Positions 5,340-8,587 of a DNA stretch of 8,587 nt are shown in pieces. This DNA is from Natronomonas sp. Its GTDB lineage: Archaea > Halobacteriota > Halobacteria > Halobacteriales > Haloarculaceae. Location of the stretch: positions 1-8,587 of the forward strand of contig SLIW01000242.1 of NCBI GenBank assembly GCA_007135435.1. The letters are read 5' to 3'. The position numbers and the translations under genes are program-made. Numbering within the stretch: position 1 is the stretch's first letter; the number at the start of each line of letters is the position of its first letter. Under the pieces are notes generated by a model. It did not search any database, was not told the DNA's origin, and worked only from the letters and a program-made list of their open reading frames with translations.

Positions 5340-5356
5340 TCCATCCCGGTGATGGA
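5340..5356. terminator. short hairpin between convergent genes
   Basis: TCCATC (5340-5345) and GATGGA (5351-5356) form a 6-bp perfect stem with a 5-base loop, 27 bp past the stop of the seven-helix gene. A second weak stem, GGGG-TACT-CCCC, lies at 5405-5416. They may mark convergent transcript ends. I see no gene in 5314-5475. Confidence 0.3.
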
Positions 5357-5475
5357 ACCACCCCGCTGGACTGGTGACGGAGGAAACAGAGATCCGGTGG
5401 TCGAGGGGTACTCCCCCGGTGTGTTCGTCAGGGCCGGCCGAGGGAACGCGCGTCGCGGTCGAGCCCGGGCCAACG

Positions 5476-6174
5476 CTACTCTCGCTGTTCGACCGCGACG
5501 AGGAGCGCGAGCACGATCGAGCCGCCCACGATGCCGACCACCGAGGCGACCAGCACCGGTTCGACCAGCCCCGGCCGCTGGTCGGTGACGGGGACGAACG
5601 TCCGGAGATCCAGGGCGACCACCAGCAGTGCGCCCACACAGTTGGACAGCAGGTCCAGCGCGGTGTCTCGAAGGCCGTAGTGGCGGAGGACCGGTGGGTG
5701 GTCGATCCGTTCGCCGACCTCACGGGCGACGAGCTCGACGAACTCCCAGAGGACCCCCATCCCGAGGGTGAACAGCACGGTGAACGCGGCGATGTAGGCG
5801 GCCGAGAGCTGGATGGCCGGGGAGTGATCTACGAGCGTGAGCAACCCGGCGTAGACGAGCGCCGCGACGAGACCGGCGGAGACCGTGTGCGTCAAGTGGT
5901 CCCACCACCAGATCGAGTCGTACCAGCCGAGCATCCCGAGCATGTGGATGAAGCCCGCCACCGCGAGCCACAGCGGGAGCGCCTGGCCGAAGGTGACATC
6001 CACCCCCATCCCGATGGTGAGACCGACCTCCACGGCGATCGGTGAGAGGGCGACCACGAGCGAGGTCACACCGTTGACGACCGCCGGGAAGTTGTCCGTC
6101 CGCTTGCCGACGAGGATGGTTGCGATGATGCCCGCGAGGAGAGCGACGTACGCGAGCTGGTAGAACACCGACAT
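5476..6174 (-). CDS. DUF2238/YjdF-like integral membrane protein
   Basis: A 232-residue protein with about seven predicted membrane helices (roughly 4-22, 31-50, 66-84, 97-114, 121-140, 173-190 and 207-227). Family-type motifs are YDSIWWWDHLTHTVSAGLV (85-103) with H93 and H96, LGMGVLWEFVEL (137-148) with the conserved W-E-F, and LRDTALDLLSNCVGALL (168-184), equivalent to the 'LxDTxxDLxxxxxGAxL' helix of DUF2238/YjdF proteins. The His, Glu and Asp residues lie at membrane edges and could bind a metal or lipid headgroup; no reaction is known. ATG 6174 is preferred to TTG 6195 because an AATATC box lies about 33 bp before it. The length suits the family. The assignment rests on motif recall, so family membership is likely but not certain. 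Confidence 0.8.
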   Translation of the reverse strand: MSVFYQLAYVALLAGIIATILVGKRTDNFPAVVNGVTSLVVALSPIAVEVGLTIGMGVDVTFGQALPLWLAVAGFIHMLGMLGWYDSIWWWDHLTHTVSAGLVAALVYAGLLTLVDHSPAIQLSAAYIAAFTVLFTLGMGVLWEFVELVAREVGERIDHPPVLRHYGLRDTALDLLSNCVGALLVVALDLRTFVPVTDQRPGLVEPVLVASVVGIVGGSIVLALLVAVEQRE

Positions 6175-6204
6175 CTCGTCCCTGATCGACGACAATCACC
6201 GGGC

Positions 6205-6210
6205 GATATT
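6205..6210 (-). promoter_or_regulatory. TATA-like box of the DUF2238-like gene
   Basis: AATATC on the minus strand is centred about 33 bp before ATG 6174, giving a predicted leader of about 7 nt. Confidence 0.5.
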
Positions 6211-6279
6211 GGTTCTACTGGACGGGTTGCGGGATGCGGCGATGTCGCCGTGTCCAGTTGGCGGCCGACAGGCACGACG

Positions 6280-6340
6280 GACGAGGCACGAGAGATGAAA
6301 CACGAGGGAGGCGGCACCAGGGACGACTCACGAGAGATGA
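6280..6340. repeat. 19-bp direct repeat, two copies 42 bp apart
   Basis: Copies at 6280-6298 and 6322-6340 match at 17 of 19 positions, and the last 12 bp (CACGAGAGATGA) are identical. They lie in the 222-bp gap between the tandem Usp stop and the DUF2238-like start, upstream of that gene's promoter. CACGAG also occurs between them at 6301. They could be repeated activator sites. I see no credible gene in this gap. Confidence 0.6.
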
Positions 6341-6396
6341 TCATCCAGCGATGGACGCACCTCCAGTCGGCCGATTGCCCTGATGACCTCGAGTCG

Positions 6397-7281
6397 TCAA
6401 TCCCCGTCTGGCCGTCCCCTGACCAGGGTCACGGCGACCGGAGCTCGTCTGGCGACGGTCTCCGCGACGCTTCCGAGGACGATGCGTGCAGGTAGGGAGC
6501 GACCGTGGCTCCCCATCACGATCTGATCGAACCCGTGCGCCGCTGCGTATTCGACGATCGCCCGAGCTGGTTCGCCCCGATCGAGGGCCGTCTCAACGAG
6601 GACGTCGTCGGCTTCGATCGAGCGCATCGCGCGGTCCAGGATGGATTCACCGCGAGCGGTCAGACGGTCGCCGAGACCCTCGAGGACACCCCCGTCATGC
6701 CCATCCTCGTGGGCGAACGGGAGCGAGACGGCGTGGAAGACGGTGAACCGTCCCGCGGGGAATCGATCGAGCGCGTACTCCAGGGCGGCCAGCGACTGCT
6801 CCGATCCGTCGACCGGGACCAGGATGCGTCCGGGGAACGATCGTTGCAGTACGTCGGCTCGCGTCTCCGGGACGACGGTCGTCGAGACCGGCGCCCGCTT
6901 GACCACAGCCTCACTGACGTGTCCGAGGAAGGGACCCGCGACCGGCGAGCCTCCGTGGCTCCCCAGCACCACGTGATCGACGTCTAGGTCGGTGATCTGC
7001 TCGAGGATGACAGCGTGGGGGCGCCCCGACTCGATGGCCGTCTCGAGGTCGCGGTCGTACTCCGCGGCGATCTCGCTTGCCTCCTCGAGAATCTGTTCGC
7101 CGAACCGCTGCGGGGTGGCGTCCGGATCGTCGTCGAGACGTGACGAAGGGTAGCCCCCGGACATCGGATCGAGGACGTGCAGTGCAGTGACGGACGCCTC
7201 CGGAAATGAGACGAGCGTGTAGACGAGTCCGGCGAGCGACTGCGAAGAACCGTCGACGGGGACGATGACGTGGGCTGGCAT
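6397..7281 (-). CDS. tandem two-domain universal stress protein
   Basis: A 294-residue protein made of two Usp domains in series. Domain 1 (about 3-138) starts HVIVPVDGS and carries GSHGGSPVAGPFLGH at 107-121, where the last Ser/Thr of the G-2x-G-9x-G-S/T signature is His121. Domain 2 (about 152-288) starts RILVPVDGSEQS and has an intact signature GSHGRSLPARIVLGS at 257-271, then RRAPVAVTLV. A His/Asp-rich loop HEDGHDGG lies at 191-198 in domain 2. By family, domain 2 should bind nucleotide and domain 1 may bind weakly or act structurally; tandem Usps fold as an internal pseudo-dimer. ATG 7281 is two residues before strand 1. The best TATA-like box is about 75 bp upstream, so a leader of about 48 nt is predicted. 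Confidence 0.93.
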   Translation of the reverse strand: MPAHVIVPVDGSSQSLAGLVYTLVSFPEASVTALHVLDPMSGGYPSSRLDDDPDATPQRFGEQILEEASEIAAEYDRDLETAIESGRPHAVILEQITDLDVDHVVLGSHGGSPVAGPFLGHVSEAVVKRAPVSTTVVPETRADVLQRSFPGRILVPVDGSEQSLAALEYALDRFPAGRFTVFHAVSLPFAHEDGHDGGVLEGLGDRLTARGESILDRAMRSIEADDVLVETALDRGEPARAIVEYAAAHGFDQIVMGSHGRSLPARIVLGSVAETVARRAPVAVTLVRGRPDGD

Positions 7282-7329
7282 GGGTCTGGATCGGGCCTGG
7301 AACGGATGGTCACGCGACCGACGCGGGAT

Positions 7330-7344
7330 GGTCGACAGTCGACC
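7330..7344. promoter_or_regulatory. 15-bp palindrome between TATA box and transcription start
   Basis: GGTCGAC-A-GTCGACC is perfect over 15 bp. It lies just downstream of the TATA-like box at 7354-7358 on the minus strand and ends at the predicted start of transcription near 7329. A protein bound here would block polymerase, so a repressor operator for the tandem Usp gene is a reasonable reading. Confidence 0.5.
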
Positions 7345-7353
7345 CGGGGACGG

Positions 7354-7358
7354 ATAAA
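7354..7358 (-). promoter_or_regulatory. TATA-like box of the tandem Usp gene
   Basis: TTTAT within GGTTTATCC on the minus strand is the only AT-rich box in the 208-bp gap. It predicts transcription from about 7329. Confidence 0.45.
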
Positions 7359-7452
7359 CCGAGGGGTGCGAACCTCTTTCGCCTGGATCCGGTCACGCGC
7401 TGTGCCGCCCGGTGGCCCCTGATGTGAATCGCGTTCGAAGTCGACGATGGCT

Positions 7453-7488
7453 GGGTGTCGCTGGTCCCGTGGACGTCGCTGGTCCCGT
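7453..7488. repeat. two tandem 18-bp repeats at the 3' end of a Usp gene
   Basis: Units at 7453-7470 and 7471-7488 match at 16 of 18 positions and share GTCGCTGGTCCCGT. The second unit ends one base before the stop codon of the Usp gene (7490-7492). The repeat is thus the first 36 bases of that transcript's 3' untranslated region. The rest of the gap, 7282-7452, holds only the promoter and palindrome of the tandem Usp gene. Confidence 0.75.
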
Positions 7489-7489
7489 A

Positions 7490-7885
7490 TCAGTTCACCG
7501 TGCCACAGAGGAGGATCGGTCGGTCGGTCTCCAGGAACACGTCCTGGGTGACGCTCCCGAAGAGCGTCTTGCCGGCGGGGCTCCGCTTGCGGCCGGCGAG
7601 ACAGACGAGGTCCGCGTCCATGTCGTCAGCGAAGCGGACGATCCGTTCGGCGACGTCACCGCTTCCCTCGTTGAGGACGACCTCGAAGCCGTGGTCCTCG
7701 AGGATGTCGCGGGCGTCCCGGACGGCCCCGATCTGGTGGACTGACGCCCCACCGGACTCCTTCGTGGCCACGTGGAGGATGGTTACCGTGACGGCCTCCC
7801 GGTCGAGGTCGAGGTCGACCAGCGCATTCGCCTGTGCCTCGGCACGCTCCTCGTCCCCGTCGACTGCGAGCAGTATCTCAGACAT
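7490..7885 (-). CDS. universal stress protein, divergent nucleotide motif
   Basis: A 131-residue Usp-like protein. Strand 1 is EILLAVDGDEE (3-13), strand 2 is AVTVTILHVATKE, and the C-terminus is VFLETDRPILLCGTVN. Aligned on GS110-111, the two earlier glycines of the G-2x-G-9x-G-S signature are A97 and K100 (AGRKRSPAGKTLFGS), so the classic ATP loop is altered. This 'AGRKRSPxGKxLFGSVTQ' version is, as I recall, a recurring haloarchaeal subgroup, so it is a lineage type rather than a broken gene. Two Cys (95 and 127) flank the core. ATG 7885 was chosen over an upstream start at 7894 because it lies at strand 1 and has a CTATAAG box 30 bp before it. Ligand binding may differ from the other Usps here. 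Confidence 0.88.
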   Translation of the reverse strand: MSEILLAVDGDEERAEAQANALVDLDLDREAVTVTILHVATKESGGASVHQIGAVRDARDILEDHGFEVVLNEGSGDVAERIVRFADDMDADLVCLAGRKRSPAGKTLFGSVTQDVFLETDRPILLCGTVN

Positions 7886-7911
7886 ACGTCCCACCGTTGC
7901 CAGCCGGCTCC

Positions 7912-7919
7912 CTTATAGG
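7912..7919 (-). promoter_or_regulatory. TATA-like box of the fourth Usp gene
   Basis: CTATAAGG on the minus strand is centred about 30 bp before ATG 7885, a good match and spacing. Confidence 0.6.
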
Positions 7920-7978
7920 TACTCGGGGTCCCCACGACTCCCCTGCGATACAGCGACCCCCGACGTCGGTAACCGACC

Positions 7979-7993
7979 TCCCACGTCGTGGGA
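7979..7993. promoter_or_regulatory. 15-bp palindrome upstream of the second winged-helix gene
   Basis: TCCCACG-T-CGTGGGA is perfect and ends about 12 bp before the TATA-like box of the gene starting at 8035. Other palindromes are close by: GGGG-T-CCCC (7925-7933), CCGACGTCGG (7960-7969) and CGGT-A-ACCG (7967-7975). The gap serves two divergent promoters, so these are candidate operators, possibly autoregulatory. Confidence 0.5.
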
Positions 7994-8004
7994 ATCTGGA
8001 ACAC

Positions 8005-8012
8005 TCCTAAAC
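8005..8012 (+). promoter_or_regulatory. TATA-like box of the second winged-helix gene
   Basis: TCCTAAAC is centred 26 bp before ATG 8035, consistent with a leaderless transcript. Confidence 0.5.
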
Positions 8013-8034
8013 CCGCCCGGACCGACCTGCCACC

Positions 8035-8400
8035 ATGGACTCGGAATCAGCCCTGGCGTCGACGTCCCTGACCGAGAAGATCGTCCTGCACGCGATCGTC
8101 GAGCTCCAGCGACGGGGTGACGATCGGATCGACTCGCTCGCGATCCGCGACGAGTGCCGCGGTCGGCTCCCTTCGATCGAAGAACACGTCGTCGGCGACC
8201 TCGGGGAGGCGGAGGTCATGACGGCACTCGGAAAGCTCACCCGGAGGGGGCTCGTCACCGAACGGCCGGCCGAGGCGAGGTCGCCCGTCGGCAAGGGACG
8301 CCCAGGGTACACGCTGGAGGCGGACGAGGACGCCGTGTTCCAGGCGCTTATCGACGACGAGCGCCTCGTCGGCCTCGTCGAGGACCATTCGGAGGACTGA
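8035..8400 (+). CDS. winged-helix DNA-binding protein
   Basis: A 121-residue soluble protein, likely a small transcriptional regulator. Residues 11-26 (SLTEKIVLHAIVELQR) form helix 1 and IDSLAIRDECRGRL lies in helix 2. GEAEVMTALGKLTRRGLV (57-74) is the likely recognition helix and turn, and TERPAEARSPVGKGRPGYTLE (75-95) is the wing, with the Gly-Arg-Pro-Gly-Tyr turn often seen in MarR/PadR-type wings. A helical acidic tail follows. A single Cys (41) is present. The start is fixed by a TATA-like box 26 bp upstream. It is divergent from a Usp gene across a palindrome-rich gap and converges on a probable metal P-type ATPase, so it may control one or both. The family cannot be named more closely and no ligand site is evident. 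Confidence 0.82.
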   Translation: MDSESALASTSLTEKIVLHAIVELQRRGDDRIDSLAIRDECRGRLPSIEEHVVGDLGEAEVMTALGKLTRRGLVTERPAEARSPVGKGRPGYTLEADEDAVFQALIDDERLVGLVEDHSED

Positions 8401-8415
8401 CACGTCACCCTGGAA

Positions 8416-8447
8416 AGCCGAAGAGCACGGTCGGCTCTCCTGACCGT
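8416..8447. terminator. overlapping hairpins between convergent genes
   Basis: AGCCGA (8416-8421) pairs with TCGGCT (8431-8436), AGAGC (8422-8426) with GCTCT (8434-8438), and ACGGTC (8427-8432) with GACCGT (8442-8447). The stems exclude each other. The site lies 16 bp past the stop of the winged-helix gene and 54 bp past the ATPase stop, so it probably marks transcript ends on both strands. Confidence 0.4.
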
Positions 8448-8500
8448 ACTCTGAAATGGGCTGCGACGCTCGGGTTTCGCCGGGGAGCGACACTCACCCG

Positions 8501-8587
8501 CTACCCGCCGTCCGGAGGCTCCCCGTCGAGCAGTGAGCGACTCGAGTTCGCGACAACGAGCGTGCTCGAGGTCGCCATCGCTACGGC
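8501..8587 (-). CDS. C-terminal end of a probable heavy-metal P-type ATPase (partial)
   Basis: On the minus strand an open frame enters at the right window edge and ends at a TAG (8501-8503), giving 28 residues. It begins AVAMATSSTLVVANSSRLL and ends DGEPPDGG. Copper/heavy-metal P1B-type ATPases commonly end in a last membrane helix of the form 'AA-A-A-SS--VV-NS-RL', and the match includes the SS pair and the Asn-Ser-Ser-Arg-Leu end. These enzymes export Cu+, Zn2+ or Cd2+ using ATP. Only the last helix and tail are visible, so the metal-binding CPx motif, the DKTG site and the metal specificity cannot be checked. The context, with a CadD-like exporter nearby and a convergent regulator, fits metal efflux. 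The gene runs out of the window. Confidence 0.68.
   Translation of the reverse strand, partial: AVAMATSSTLVVANSSRSLLDGEPPDGG

Overview
This window looks like chromosomal or large-replicon DNA of a halophilic archaeon (class Halobacteria). It is GC-rich. The predicted proteins are acidic with many Asp/Glu, and third codon positions are strongly G/C. Almost every gene has an AT-rich TATA-like box about 25-33 bp before its start codon and little or no room for a Shine-Dalgarno sequence, the leaderless architecture usual in haloarchaea. I cannot name a genus.

Layout, left to right. Bases 1-68 hold four copies of a 17-bp tandem repeat, cut by the window edge. A small winged-helix regulator (186-536, +) converges on a universal stress protein (Usp, 547-1023, -). 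A second Usp (1228-1662, -) and a DsrE-like protein with a CxxC motif (1844-2167, -) follow, each apparently transcribed alone. Next come a small membrane protein (2349-2594, -) and a divergent four-helix membrane protein (2784-3221, +), with a 9-bp inverted repeat between them. A 66-residue haloarchaeal protein (3371-3571, -) is followed by a gap of about 210 bp that is unusually rich in inverted repeats. A CadD-like metal efflux permease (3785-4363, -) is divergent from an unrecognised seven-helix membrane protein (4525-5313, +). That protein converges on a DUF2238/YjdF-like membrane protein (5476-6174, -). A tandem two-domain Usp (6397-7281, -), a fourth Usp (7490-7885, -) and a second winged-helix protein (8035-8400, +) follow. 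The last 87 bp are the C-terminal end of a protein on the minus strand that reads like a heavy-metal P-type ATPase (8501-8587).

Taken together this is a stress and metal-handling neighbourhood: five Usp domains in four genes, a DsrE-type sulfur/redox protein, a CadD-type exporter, a probable metal P-type ATPase and two small DNA-binding proteins, interleaved with membrane proteins of unknown role. Most genes have their own promoter rather than sitting in an operon. Several intergenic regions carry palindromes at positions that would suit operators, which suggests the genes may be co-regulated by the local winged-helix proteins. That last point is inference. I see no transposase, CRISPR array, rRNA or convincing tRNA. 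The most unusual DNA is non-coding: the 17-bp repeats at the left edge, the ~100-bp element with terminal inverted repeats at 3615-3714, and the palindromes placed on or beside TATA boxes.
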